Of a stretch of 60,000 nt of DNA, positions 37,776 to 50,340 are shown one piece after another. A model generated the notes under the pieces. The model searched no databases. It worked only from the letters and a program-made list of their open reading frames with translations, and was not told the DNA's origin. The stretch is from Polytrichum commune (taxonomy: Eukaryota > Streptophyta > Polytrichopsida > Polytrichales > Polytrichaceae): assembly GCA_950295325.1 (NCBI GenBank), contig OX485803.1, positions 63,753,554-63,813,553 on the forward strand, written 5' to 3'. Numbering within the stretch: the stretch's first letter is position 1; each line of letters starts with the position of its first letter. The translations under genes were made by a program, and so were the position numbers.

Positions 37776-39744
37776 GTTAAAGATCCTCTCAGACATGGTT
37801 CAACAACATTCAATGTCACAAACAATGTAGTATACATGGAGGGCGCTTCTAGTAGTAAATTTAATAAAATTTGGGCACCTTTTGAACATGTCAAATCATA
37901 TAACAAAAGTGTTGAATATTTTCAAGGCACTCTTAAACAATGTTTCAACAAATACATGTGCTATCAAGTATTACCACCTTGTCTTGTAAACAATACAATA
38001 ACACCAAGTAGCTACATGATGGTCTCTTTACAAAGAAAGAGGTTCTAATGAAAAACCTATGTTGACAAGTTCATAGTTCACAACCTGAATGCTCCCCATA
38101 AACGGGAAATCCCAAAATTAAAGGGGAATTATGCATGTGTAATACACGGTCCCTTTGAACGCAACCAATGCGTTGTGTAATATTATGAATTGGACAACAT
38201 CATTTGGTTAATTCGATAATTTGTTTCAAAATATTAAACAACTTTGTCTAGTAGTATTTTCCAGCCAACGTGGTCATGTACATAATGAGTGTCCAACTTA
38301 TATTTTAAGCCATACTGAAGTTCATGTTGTAGTTCAAAGTTGGTTGGTTGCCAACAATGTCTCCATAGTGGTCAATGGCTACATTCACAATTTTTTTAGT
38401 ATGAAACATTTTGAATCAACCTCGAGGCTAGAGCATGGGGGGGGGGTGTCAACAAAGGGGGGTTGGATTTAAAAAAAAAATTGTTGTTACACTTGTCGCC
38501 ATAACGTTGTGGCTCTTTTGGCTAGACAAATCGTTGCAAAATTTCCACATATGGTGCATGATGTGTTGAAGCAATAGTAGCCTCCAATGATGGAGTTTCT
38601 CCAAAGTGGTAGGCCTTGTTGAACGCATTCCTCAATTATGCCGAGTCACCAACACCCCCGTGGAGCATGGTTCAGTTGCCAAGTGACAACCTACAACCTC
38701 TCAATTGTGTGGAGGAGTTGTGAAACCACAAATCACCACTCTAGACATTAAGGTGTGGCAATGCTTGATGCATGTAATTGGTTGCTCATGACTCTAGTTA
38801 GGTAAACATACAAATGGAGAGTTGCGGATTTATTTATAACACAAAGGACGTAGTAAGGTGGAGCATCCATAAAGCTGAAAACTAAAAGAGTGGACAACGG
38901 CAACAATAAACAATGGGACATGCATAACACATCACATAAGCATGACAGTCAAACCCCATTGAATGGGACCGGGCATGGAGATGAGATGTCCATGCCAAAA
39001 GGAGGAAAGAAAATTATTTAGACCGCTTCTAAGATGGTAATGTAGAAAAGTCTATCACCTCGCTTTAGGAGAAACTTTAGGGGTTATCGATACAAGATGC
39101 GGTAGACATTGAGTGTCTACATGACTCATGACTTCACTATGCATTTCTTAGGTGTTTTCAAGCATCACCACATTTTGGCATTGAGGTGGTTTTGATTTTA
39201 TCGTACCCTTCCTTTTGTACATGTGAAAATGTGTTGCATCCTTAGTAGGTGAGGTTTCTTTTGAAAAGATGGTTGTTGTCCAACCCTCCGACCATGCAGT
39301 AAAAAGTTTTGCATGTGGAAACATAAGTTTTTTTTGTGATGTGGAATACAAGGAATGCGATGACATACCTACACATGGCAATGGTGAACTTATTGATGCC
39401 AATTTGTCAATCTTCCTCCAATGAAGAAGAGAATGATGAGAATAGCATTTGAATGCTCAAGACCAATAGCGATGAGGGTGGTGACATTCTTGCATGTTAA
39501 TTGGTTAGGTTTGATGTAATAACCACAAAACCTACCACAACAATCACAAACTTCTAAGTCCCCTAAACCTCCACACTTGAGAGGGATATATGGAGAGAGT
39601 ATGTGGTCTCGTGGTGGTAGTGCATCAAATATATTCCAAGTAAATAAAAGAAATGGGAGATCAAGGTATGGTGCCTTTGTGATTTTATCTCGAAGTATGC
39701 GTAGACCTATTGAACTTTCATTAGTAAAAATTAAACTCGTGAAT
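37776..39744. other. Stretch without a recognised gene
   Basis: Several short open frames exist, but none shows a known motif. A run of nine or ten G lies near 38439. Confidence 0.45.
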
Positions 39745-40022
39745 AACACGTTATTGCATCGCGTACTTCCAAATAGTAATAGTCATTAATTGGGATAATC
39801 AATGTAGTCATACAAAATAGATCAAATATTGTATTTAGCGTCACATACTATTTGCAGTTACGCAATGCTATATCCTTTTACTATTGATGCTCTATCAAGT
39901 AAAGTTGTTGATGTCAAGTAACGTCCAAACAACCAATTTGACATATGTTGATAAAATATGAGATATACAATAAATAGATGTAATATCATGTAATTCCAAA
40001 TAGTAAGTGACACTAAATGCGT
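39745..40022. mobile_element. Group B half-end followed by group A MITE copy 2
   Basis: 39748-39808 matches the right end of group B (CGTACTTCCAAATAGTAATA then CATTAATTGGGATAATCAAT). 39827-40022 is a complete group A element: left TATTTAGCGTCACATACTAT, right inverse TTCCAAATAGTAAGTGACAC. The interior AACGTCCAAACAACCAATT is shared with copy 3. Confidence 0.7.
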
Positions 40023-40780
40023 GCAAGCATGGTAAAGTGAACCAAAAAAGTGCTCCGGTATACTAAAACCATAATTTTTTTGGTCAAAGGCCTAAAAGTA
40101 GTAGTAAAGCGTTGTTTAAATTGGATTTCTTTTCATGATGACCTTTGTTGTTGTGTTGAATACTCAAACGTAGAAAATCAAGTTGATATTTTCAACAATA
40201 TCATTTAAAGTAATGCTCAAAAGCAAATGGTTGAGTATGGTTTTGGACGTGAATTTGATGACCTCAACTATTTTGAAACTAGAATTTTCTTTCATATTCC
40301 TTGAATTCATTGTCTACTTGAGGGCATCATCACAAAATTTTGTGGAAAACCATCAATTTAATGTAATTTTATTGTACTTTAAACACATTTTAGACAGTTA
40401 CTTGTTCAATATCACCTACTTGCACATCACTTGCACCGTCTTCTAAAACATGTAGACTTTTCTTGGATTTTTTTTTAAAAAAAAAATCATAATTTGCTTG
40501 GCTTTGTAGATCAATATGTTTTCAAAATATCTATAATTTTTTTCTTCACAAAATTCAAAGTTAGTGTATGGTTTTGAATCACTTTCATTGAGCACTAGGT
40601 GCGGATTAAGAGTTGTCCACTTTATTGTGCTTGCACCCAAATACAATATTTAGTGTAATAATTTAGCCTTGACCCCTCAATCGTAGGAAATGCAGCCTCG
40701 TATCAGAGAAGAGCTCCAATGCAATGGACACTTGGACTAAGTGTGAAAATATGGGTCTTATGTGGGGACGCAAGACAACA

Positions 40781-40872
40781 ATTTGGGTGAACCAACCCAT
40801 ACACTCGTTCTTTGTTGGATGCCTAAACCCTTGCCTCCAAGGAACCAGTGTACGGGTTGGTTTGCCCTAGCC
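40781..40872. repeat. Group H hairpin repeat, copy 2
   Basis: Outer arms GAACCAACCCATACACT and AGTGTACGGGTTGGTT pair better than in copy 1. The centre is the same as copy 1. Here it stands alone, directly upstream of a TATA-like site, not inside a group C element. Confidence 0.8.
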
Positions 40873-40885
40873 ACATGACCACCAT

Positions 40886-41345
40886 GTCTCCTATATAAAG
40901 GGGCGGTAAATAGTCTAGCTCATGATTTGTCCTTGGCCTTGAAAACCATACAGTTTCGGCCAAAAACAACAAATGTACACGGTGGTGGGCCCACACGGCC
41001 TACCATTGGCGTGAAGGACGGAAAAAGGGTACCAATTGTGAACGTACCATTGGCTAGACCCGCGAGTCTTTCAATCGGGCGGGTGCACCAAATTCATGTG
41101 CCTAGGTTGGCACCCGCCCGTGTGACGAAGTTTTTGTCCAAGCTGCCCGGTGGCGGCGCTTGTGTGTGGAGTCTACCTTTGTACCCACTCAGTCGACCAA
41201 TGCTCATTTCTCCACGTCCGAGTCCCTTAAAGTGTTCACATACGACCTTTGCTCCCTTTTCTTCATAAAATCCAACCAAGAAAAGGCTCATCTTGACCAC
41301 CGCAACAATTCATTTCCCTCGCCTCTCCCCCTTCCTTTGGGATAG
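40886..41345 (+). other. TATA-like site and GC-richer block of unknown nature
   Basis: CCTATATAAAGGGGCGG at 40890-40906 is a good plant TATA-box match. The next 400 bases are richer in GC than the surroundings and keep one frame open for 113 codons (40927-41268) with no ATG start and no recognisable domain. It may be a gene relic or part of a retroelement LTR. Confidence 0.3.
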
Positions 41346-43729
41346 TCCTTCCCCTTGTGTGGACAACTTGATACCGTTAAGCTATGTTTTAAAGTGGTGG
41401 ACGGCTATAACAAACATGACACACCGTGAGGGAATTGATTGACTTGAAAATGTTGACTTCAACTTTGAAGCACCGGAGAAAAATTAAATTTGTTGTCGTC
41501 GTCGTCGTCGTCGTTGTTGTTGAGTGCCTAATCAATGCAAGTTCTTCAACTCTTTTTTATGAAGAACATGGTCATTTGTCAAGGTGACGACGTCATGAAG
41601 AAAAACATTGGTTTCTTGCATAACATTGTTAAGATATGGGTATTTAATGTACATCTGTTTTCCTAAACGGGTAACCTAAGCAAGTTGTTATATTTAGGGT
41701 AAGAAAGACGTCGAACCAAGCTATAATGTATAGGATATTAGTCCAATAGTTGGTTACAACGATTTTCGACTCCTCCGATGTACACATAACTCCTTGTAAG
41801 GAGCTTAACGATGTTACGTGTATATAGTTAGACTGGATGATGTTTTGAATATATGGATGGAACATTCGTACATGGATGATCATGCAAAATGGGATATATA
41901 GTAACCAATTTATCAATCTGCTATGTCATAAACATTGCAGATGTGTGATTTACCTTAAATCGATATCTTGCAATTACAAATGAAATAGTTAGCTTCACTA
42001 CAAGCAAAGTTTTGTGATACCTACTATGGGGGAGGTGAAAACATAACGAACCGTCGTAAAGCCCAACTATTATTATTTAACAATTAGCATGATTGACCTC
42101 TAAAATGGGTTCAATATATAGAGGCACCCAATTGGCATGATTAAACGACTAACTTGGCAGGGTCAAGTTTATCCACACTCCCCATGCCCGGGTAGGTGTC
42201 ACAAACTAAAATCTTTTGTGATGGTTGTGGCTCATTTGAGTAGTTGTTTTAATCACGAGGGGCAATGATGTAGAACTAGGGTTAGAGATGCCCACATGTT
42301 TGATATGGGCCCCACCACCATTACTCGAGGTGAAAATGCCGGCCATTGTATTATAGCACTTATATTGCTTTATTGACCTTTAACTTTATAGAGCGTATTG
42401 TGGTTTCATTAGATCGTGTACAAAGTAAGCTTTCTAGAGCTTGGTTTTTAATGTACCTAAAAGAAAAGAAAAGAAAAGAAAAGAAGTTGTTGCTAATGAT
42501 TTTAAGATCACATGAATACAATAGCAACATTTTGTAATGTTCATTAAGAACTTATAATCTATTTAGAAACTTTAAACCTCAAGAAATTGTGATTAATATA
42601 TGCAATAAATTGTAGTCCAAACTTTCAAGATTATATTAAGAATAGTTGTACACTTTGAGGTTAAAAACAAGGTCCATAGAAAATTGATAACTTTCAATCA
42701 AAATAATATGAAGTTACTTTATGTAGTAATGTATCAAGAAAGGGAAAACTTGACTTATTCTTGTCTTCTAAATTTTCTCATGAACAACCATCTTTCCATA
42801 CTGGAATGGGATCAATGCCATTGCCAAGAAAATTTCATGAGCAAAGCAATGATACCCATGTGACCTTTCTAGCACCTTCCTTTTGTACGCATTTGCCTTC
42901 AAGAGCTATTCATCATCCGAATAATGCCCTCTCATGAAGTTAAGGGTTAAGATGGCGTGACTCCCGAAATTAACATCAAAAACCATGCATGAAACTTGAA
43001 GACCAATTAACCCCCTTTCTTACCTTCATAATAGCGGTGGTGGTGGGGGGCGGGCAACTCAAAGAGGCAGGTGTCTAGTCCTTACCACGACATACTTATT
43101 ATAGAAAGCCTTCACAAAAATTGCTTTCTTCTTTCAAAGAGTAAGTTTGATCTGCTATAAATTCAAGCCTCAAAACAACCATGCTTTTTAAGGACCCTTT
43201 TGACCACAGCCAATAACAATGAAAGTGCCCGATGATATTGTGGCTTTTGCAGGCACCAATAGTTACAGCTACACTGTTCATTGAAACCAAGAGCACAGTT
43301 GAGTTGATTGATAAAGCACAAATCAAATGAAAAAGGGCATCGAGCTTGTCAACGAGGTTAAATCATTTTCCAAGAAAAGGTTGTTTTCAAGGATTGCTTT
43401 GAGGCTCACCAACTACAAGCATACAAGTCTTGGGGCAAGTGACCTTTTGTTATGAAGAAAATTGTCCTACGTCACTAGGAAATTTGCAAACCTGTCACGT
43501 TGGTAGATTTGCATGTCTCCCTCACTGACACACGACAATTGTCTGGGACTCAAATGCTAGTAGTGATCACAAAAGAGAAGTTGTATGGAACCATCAAAGG
43601 ATCACATCCACACGGTTGAGGACACACAAGATGTTTCTTGTCCTCCCACAATAAAATGATTTGGAAGTAAGAGTTTTGAAGTTTCCTCGTATTCACATGA
43701 TCCCATTGCCTTCACAAGATACCTAAATT
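41346..43729. other. Stretch without a recognised gene
   Basis: Only simple repeats were recognised: GTC/GTT triplets at 41490-41522 and AAAAG units at 42461-42485. Confidence 0.45.
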
Positions 43730-44015
43730 TGAGTGGACTTGGGGACTATGGTTAGGCATGGCTCCCATGAACAGATACCAAAAAGACATGTGTCCAAAAG
43801 AGATTCGACTATGTGCTCAAACTACAATAACTATTCTAAACTCAAGAACCAACATAATACGGAGTTTTTTCGACCATTTAGTGAGTATGAGAATCTTCAC
43901 TTTGATAATACACAAGATACTCATATGAGCTCCAAAAATCAGGAGAAAAGTGACTACAACCTTGATTTGAATTTGCTCCCCATCTCATACCACCTACTCA
44001 CGTGTTTCCTAACTT
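43730..44015. repeat. Group J dispersed repeat, copy 1
   Basis: Related copies lie at 44810-45135, 45374-45480, 56375-56636 and, inverted, 53990-54200. Shared blocks include AAAGAGATTGGA.T.YGTGCTCA, ACCATTCTAA..TCAA and ATGAATAAGGTATTCAT. No inverted ends were seen. The family may be a decayed retroelement. Confidence 0.6.
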
Positions 44016-44016
44016 A

Positions 44017-44355
44017 GGACCACTTTACACATGAGGTTGAAGGCATGTGACGATTGCATTCTAAGATCTCTCATTGGTCGAAAAGGCCGAGACTTCTCAA
44101 CTTCATTTCCACTAGAAAGTGACGGCATGAGGACCCAAATAACTTATCATGGGCGAAAAGCCTACATGGATTCTCACACGGCAAACTATAACTAATGTGC
44201 AACCGTCTGCCAGAATTTGCGTCAAGTCCATCTCCAAGAAGTAGCCTTAACACAGACCCCCGACATACTGTGTCAACAGTATGCCCTTTGGATGAAAACC
44301 AAGGGCTCTCACAATTACACGGTCACGGCCCTTGGCTCATGTGTGAGGTGGCCCC
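44017..44355. mobile_element. Group D MITE, copy with both ends
   Basis: Left end GGACCACTTTACACATGAG; right end inverse, CTCATGTGTGAGGTGGCCCC. A TTA precedes the left end. The interior includes CTACATGGATTCTCACACGG and a decayed arm of the 36.3-kb hairpin. 339 bp. Confidence 0.7.
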
Positions 44356-44639
44356 TTCAACGAAGTGAACTAGTGAGGAAAAAGGAAAAGAAAAAAGTAA
44401 CCATTTAAGACCCATCTACCTTATCACGAAAATCATGGCATGTGCATGAAATAGCACGATCATGAGCACAACACTGACAAAGTGCTTCAGATTTCAACTT
44501 TCGGGAGTCCCTGCAACGTACCCAATTCATTAGGTAATTAAAACACCGTGACAGTGATTCACCAACGGCCCGTTCCCATTTGATCGAGGCCGGACTGAAA
44601 GAATGAGGGCAAAAGTTAGGTTACCGTAAGTTAGAAGAA

Positions 44640-44770
44640 AACATTCGCCCGCCCGCCCGCCCGCCCGCGGTGGGGGCAGGTGCCTGCCGAGAGGCGACAA
44701 TAGTCGGTGGTGTCGTGCTGCCCGGGAGCACAAATTCCAAGAACCCGCCCGCCGCCCGCCATGGGTCACA
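44640..44770. other. GC-rich spot with GCCC repeats
   Basis: A run of about six GCCC units at 44646-44668 is followed by GC-rich sequence to 44770. No gene was identified. Confidence 0.6.
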
Positions 44771-44809
44771 ACATGTCCATTTTACCCACAACTCACTTGG
44801 TGGATGTCT

Positions 44810-45145
44810 CTTTAGGGTAGACGTGCCTAATTCCAACACTACAACAATTATATGGACGCATGTATTCGAGTGGTCTATGGTTATCTGGGAATTTTAGAAT
44901 GGAGCAACAAATGTGTTTGAAAGAGATTGGACTGTGTGTTCAAAATATGTCAACCATTCTAAGTTCAATAGTCAACATTACAACTAGGGGGACTTGTACG
45001 ATCGTTCAATGAGCACAAGAGTCTTCACTTTGATTATGAATAAGGTATTCATATGAGCTCTTGAATTTATGAGGCAAATGACTATGGGCACAATTTGGAT
45101 TTGCTAATCACCTCGTACTAATTGCGTGTTTCGCAGCCTATGAGA

Positions 45146-45180
<35 letters not shown>

Positions 45181-45480
45181 AGAAATGCATTTGAATAATA
45201 CACCTTACTTAATCTGCCCTTTTGACCATGCCCGGACGATACAACAAGAAACCAAATGAATAGAACAATACATAGAAGTCTTCGTAGACATTGGATTTCT
45301 AATGTTGTGTAAGGTTACCAACTCGTTTTTTTGTTACGTTTCTTATTGAGACTTATTTATATTTGAGTAGTATGTGGTTCTGTACGGCTCCAAGAATACA
45401 TTCAAAAAACACATGCGCTTTAAAGAGATTGGAATACGTGCTCAAAATATGATAACCATTCTAAGTTCAATAGTCCATTG
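44810..45480. repeat. Group J dispersed repeats, copies 2 and 3, with a GT microsatellite
   Basis: Copy 2 is 44810-45135 and copy 3, shorter, 45374-45480. Between them lies a pure GT run at 45149-45176. Both copies share the AGAGATTGGA and CCATTCTAAGTTCAATAGTC blocks. Confidence 0.6.
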
Positions 45481-45789
45481 TTTGAAAACTGAAAATTGTT
45501 GTTATTTAAAACTGGGTGCTTGTAAAAAAACAATTGTTTGCAAATATAAAACATGAAGCTCTTGGATTTGTATATATAAATGTAATTTCTATTGAAGTCT
45601 TCTCGGCAAGACCATATTGTGGGTCCCACATACTTTGATGTGACAAACGACCTTAGAGCAAGCCCAATCGTTCCTAGATATGCATTTGCATTCGGGAATG
45701 AAAAGTGGCCTCCGTCCTAGATGCAGATGCAAACCCAAGCAAAACTGCCACTCATCCTGCATTGCTTTCAATATTAACTTTTGAATTTC

Positions 45790-46078
45790 CTCTAAAATGG
45801 TCGGTAATTTTTTGAAGTTATGAACTTCAACCAGTTGTTTCTCAAACTTGTCCGGTTCATTTGCAATGGATATTTTTTTAAAGTCTCAAACGTCAACCGG
45901 TTATTTCTCAAACTCCATCCAGTTCATCTATAAGTAGTAATTTTCTTGAAGTCCCAAACCTCAACCGGCTATTTCTCAAACTCCATCCGGTTCATCTACA
46001 ACTAGTAATTTTCTTGAAGTCCCAAACCTCAACCGGTTATTTCTCAAACTCCATCTGATTCATCTATAAGTAGCTAAT
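45790..46078. repeat. 67-bp tandem repeat, about four copies
   Basis: Unit: TAATTTTCTTGAAGTCCCAA, then ACCTCAACCGGTTATTTCTC, then AAACTCCATCCGGTTCATCT. Starts are near 45806, 45872, 45939 and 46007. The last two units are most alike. Single monomers occur at 18460, 31645 and 46437, each followed by non-array sequence. Confidence 0.9.
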
Positions 46079-47458
46079 ATTAGAGAAAAATGATAGGTCG
46101 AATGTTTATATATATATATATAACACCCTCCCTACATGTCTCTCACATATGCAAGGATTTCGAGACTTCTGGCATAAAATTTCATTTGTGTTTGATATTT
46201 ATGTCAATGAATGGGCGGACTCCCTACATCTGCATTTGCATTGCGGATGTTAAAGTGCAAATACGGATGCAGATGCAAGGAGAGCATGCTTGCTCTTATA
46301 ATGCCTTGTACATATATAACATATCAGGTAGAGTTATTCATAGTGTTTCCGAATTCAACCGGTTACATGTTGTGATCTTTCAGTTATTTATTTATTTTAT
46401 TTGAAATATATCCTAATATGCTCCTCTAAAATGATTGGTAATTTTACCGAAGTCTTAAACTTCAACCGGTTATTCCTCAAACTCAATTGGTTCATCTGTA
46501 ACTAGTGGTTGGTTCTCCCCGTTCATTGGACATTCCGAATGTGGATGTATGACATAATTATAAAATCTCATTCTACACATTTCAAAACCACTCACGCTAA
46601 TTATGGTTCATATGTCTAAAAAGCATGGCCCACTATGCAATGTTTAGTCACACTGGGTATACCTCTACCCATGCATAGTAATAACCATATTCACAGTAGT
46701 TGTTGAAATTCTGAGAGTGAGATTTGAATAATTAACATTGCCAATCCTTGATGTTAAATTTGTTTAACTTGGGTATGGAAAAAGAAAAAAGAAAAAAACT
46801 ACTATCAAAATTTAGCATGTGAGGTATTCCTTCAACTTTTATAACATTTTGCATTAGGTGACTTGCACTTGTGAAGCCACAATGGTGTTCTAGGAAGCCA
46901 AAAGGTTTGTGGGACTAGAAGTACATCAAGGTGGTGTCCAAAGACTTATTTGTTAATAATAATAGAGTGGTCTGGTTAATGTGAGACTAATGTGAGATAA
47001 CAGTTGATATCATCATGATTATCAAGTTGGTATAAAGAACTAAAACCATTTAGGTGTACATGATGAAACATGGAAACCTTTCTCTAATGCAACGTTCCAT
47101 AGCACAGTGGGTCTTGGGTATATTGCCATGGAATGTTGGGAACACGGTCTAAATATAAGTCTCCATGCGCATGGTTTCGCGTGCCATGGTTGTATTCATA
47201 GGGGCATGTAGAATGAAAACACAACGTTGAATAATGTTATGAATGGAGTTGTACATAGAAAATGAGAAACTATAGATTATTTCTAGTGTTTGAGTAAAGA
47301 TGCGCTCATTCTTTATTTTCTTTCATTTTTTATTTTTTGGAGAAAAGTGGCGTCTTGCATTGGCATGTGTCATCTTCCAAACTTGTCAAAAGAAAACATT
47401 CATATGGGATGCATATATAGATGTTTGCAATATTGATGCAAGCACTTCATCTGGGCCA
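46079..47458. other. Stretch with a 67-bp-repeat monomer and no gene
   Basis: The monomer at 46430-46505 is followed by GGTTCTCCCCGTTCATTGGA, similar to the sequence after the 31.7-kb monomer. Nothing else is recognised. Confidence 0.45.
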
Positions 47459-47831
47459 TGGGCTAGGTCACATCTTCATTCGGTTGGGCCCTGTCCCTCC
47501 CACACGTCCTTCACTACATGGTGTTCATGCCCACACATGCGTGGCAACTCTTCTTCGTTGGGAACGAATGTGACAATACCCGGTCACATTAAGCCATTAA
47601 GCCCCCGGTCACTTGAGCCATCAAGCTCCTTTGGCATGTGAAGGAACTCCATCAACTAACTTGTGAACAATGAAAGTAATGCCAACTTGAATATTTGTAA
47701 TTTTGACTGGGTATTGTCACGTTGGTTCCCAACAAGGAGGAGTTCCCACGCAGGTGCGGGCAGGAAGACCGGGTAGTGAAGGAGGCGGGGGAGGGGCGGG
47801 GGCCAACCGAATGAAGATGTGATCTAGCCCA
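47459..47831. mobile_element. Group F foldback element, copy 2
   Basis: The left end TGGGCTAGGTCACATCTTCA is inverse to the right end TGAAGATGTGATCTAGCCCA. Arms are about 125 bases each around a spacer of about 130. The spacer holds the copy-1 block GCTCCTTTGGCATGTGAAGG plus about 80 extra bases. No target duplication was found. Confidence 0.8.
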
Positions 47832-48887
47832 AGGCTTCATTTCAAAAGGCTTCATCTAAAACTTCCAATAACTTCATCATTGATTTACAAAAAGACATTT
47901 GAAAGCATGAACGTGTCATGTCAAAATGACGAAAATAGCCCGGTTTTGCATACGGTTTGTTGCTTCCATGTCGAGGCAACCACAATTGTCAAAAACTCCC
48001 ACATTCTGCAAGTTTTTCTTTCTTTCTTTTCTTTTCTTTTCTTTCTTTCAATGAAACGTGGTTCCAAACAACTCTTAAACCGATATCGAACTCGATCAGG
48101 GTCAATGCCAGGGTGGGTTAGTTGGTTATGATGGACCCGCTCTCCTCGACTAAAGTTACGCCAAGCTCAGGACGAAGTAACTTCACAAGCACTTAAAGTG
48201 AGGTCCACCTCCAAACACACACACACAGAGAGCTGGTTGAATTCTTTCTGCCGTGATGGCACTTGTCCTTGACTTGTTGAATACAGGCCTGCTGGAGGCT
48301 TTCTGGTTTGTTTGTCACCATAATTCTAGACACCTACCCTCCAGCACTCACCCACCACTGGGACTCTCTACCGTACCCACTGGCGTTAGTAGGCCAGTTC
48401 CACATTGATTACTATATATATATGTATGTACTCTCTTAAAATGACAAAATATATGGAATATTCCTATTCTAGGAATGACCATGCACCAAAAGTGAATGTG
48501 CTCAATTTTTTAGTATATGTCCAAACGGGCAGGTTTGAAAAAAATAATCAAGTTTGACCATTCTCATGTCTTCTCTTGTCTTCATCTTCTCTTCCTCTAA
48601 AAACATTTCATTGAATTTTTATTAGAACATCATTTGTTTGTCATGGGAACTAACTTTTTTTTTTTTACTAGAGCACCTTTGTTGCTTCTCCCACCGCATA
48701 ACTCATTGGACTATGTCGGTGGATAATGTAGGTCTTAAAATATGTCTTTTGGGGACCTCGCACAATATGGTCAATCTGACATTTTTTTTCTTTGGTGTAA
48801 ACTGAAGTGGTCCCTGGACAAGTTCATTAGCTTATCACAAATTTCATAGGGCCTTGAGATGAGTTCACGGTCCATGGTGTAAGCAAT
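47832..48887. other. Stretch without a recognised gene
   Basis: A CTTTT-rich run lies at about 48015-48050. The rest is unassigned. Confidence 0.45.
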
Positions 48888-49105
48888 CCCTTAGTGTGAC
48901 TTGCTATTTGGACTTACACAATGCTATAAGTTTTATTGTTATTATTGTTATCGATATTATTGATGCAATTTGTTACCAAGGAAAGATGTTGATGTTCCAT
49001 AATGTCCAAACAACCAATTCGACCTTTTGTTGACGAAAAATGATACGTAAAACAAACAGTCAGAGTATCGCATAATTTCAATATGTAAGTGACACCAGAT
49101 ACAAT
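48888..49105. mobile_element. Group A MITE, copy 3
   Basis: Left CCCTTAGTGTGACTTGCTAT; right inverse ATATGTAAGTGACACCAGAT. The interior AATGTCCAAACAACCAATTC and TTGTTGACGAAAAATGATAC matches copy 2. About 218 bp. Confidence 0.7.
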
Positions 49106-49494
49106 ACGTAGTGCAATGTACACGTTCACGCTACAATCTTTTGATTATGAACATGTCTACAACTGAAAACATGTGTGAACAATCCTAACTACAAAAGCCT
49201 CCATCCATTACAGTCAACTCTACAACAAGAGGTGTGTGTGTGTATGTTCTTTTGTGGTTTCTTTTTGTTTGTTTCTGTCTTTCCTTCCCTTGTCTTTCTT
49301 TCAAACAAGCTGTTGAATTGGAGGGCATTCTATTGCAGTGATTTCGGGGAAGAATTTCTCTTCAACAATGTAAGCGGGGTTAGCACCTCGACCTTACAAA
49401 AGTGTCATGAAATATCGAACTCGTCAAAGACCCTCTTCCTTAGAAACGAAACGAGGCAATTACTCATGAGACCGAGTATGGGGTCCTCAGGGGT

Positions 49495-50340
49495 AGCTAG
49501 CTAGTAAGGCCAGCCCCGTACTGGTGCCAATACGGTCCATGATAACAAAACACAAGTGCATCGACATATGCGGCTCGGGAATAATTATGAGGTGTGAGCG
49601 AAAAAGACAAGCCCCAACAAGGAGTGAGGGCGGCCCCATTATGTCCGCTGTGCCCCCCCCCCCCCCCCTTCTCCGTTGGATTTTCTACACCCCTGTATAA
49701 ACACCGTCCCTGCTCAAGCGTCCTTTGAACCGACAAACACCCCCTGCGACGGACCCCCCCCCCCCCCCGGTGGGAAAAGAGAGAGGGGGGGGGGGCATGA
49801 ATACCGGAGGGAAGGGAAGAGGAGGCAGGCAGGCAGCTGACTGGCAGGCCATCAATATATATGTATATAAAAGCTAGCTAGCATCCAGGCACTGAAGTTA
49901 TAGAAGAAATGAAGCCCAACCCCCCCCCCCCCTCCCTCCCTTAAACCCCGGTGCAAGCCAGCCATGTTGATGAAGAGCCCAAGTTATTAGCAGTGGCCGT
50001 TTTGAGAGGGGGGAGCGAGGGGGGGTTATAACTCCCACATTCATGTCCCTCATCACTCATTAGCTCGGGTGCCTTTGTCTCACCCACCGGGGGACAATGA
50101 AGGGAATGAGCTGGGGGGCCTCCTGCATGCTGGTCTTCCTGTTCCATGGGAACACACACGCCCCCTTTACCCAACTTCTTCACACCCGGCCCACTCACCA
50201 CCATTTCCCGCTATTCAATTCCATCAACGCTCCGCCTGCCTCCCGGGCCTTCTTTAAAAAAGCTCCTTCGGGTACATGTCACGACGTACACAACACTGAG
50301 GTGAGGTAAGGTGAGGCGAGGTGGTGAGGTGGGGAGACGG
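49495..50340. other. GC-richer block with several poly-C and poly-G runs
   Basis: Long C runs lie near 49652-49668, 49756-49768 and 49920-49931, and a G run at about 49786-49794. A TATA-like ATATATGTATATAAAAGC lies at about 49858-49875. Several overlapping frames exist on both strands, none with a recognised domain. It may be a promoter or a gene relic. Confidence 0.35.

Noticed and set aside
40685-40710. TATCAGAG-like sequence resembling an initiator-Met primer-binding site
   Set aside because: Only part of the motif matches, and no LTR end or downstream retrotransposon gene is next to it.
40927-41268. Frame of 113 codons after a TATA-like site
   Set aside because: It has no ATG start, no recognisable domain, and overlapping frames of similar length exist on both strands.
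48047-48180. Possible further SINE (TTAGTTGGTTATGATGG resembles an A box)
   Set aside because: No B box follows at the right spacing.
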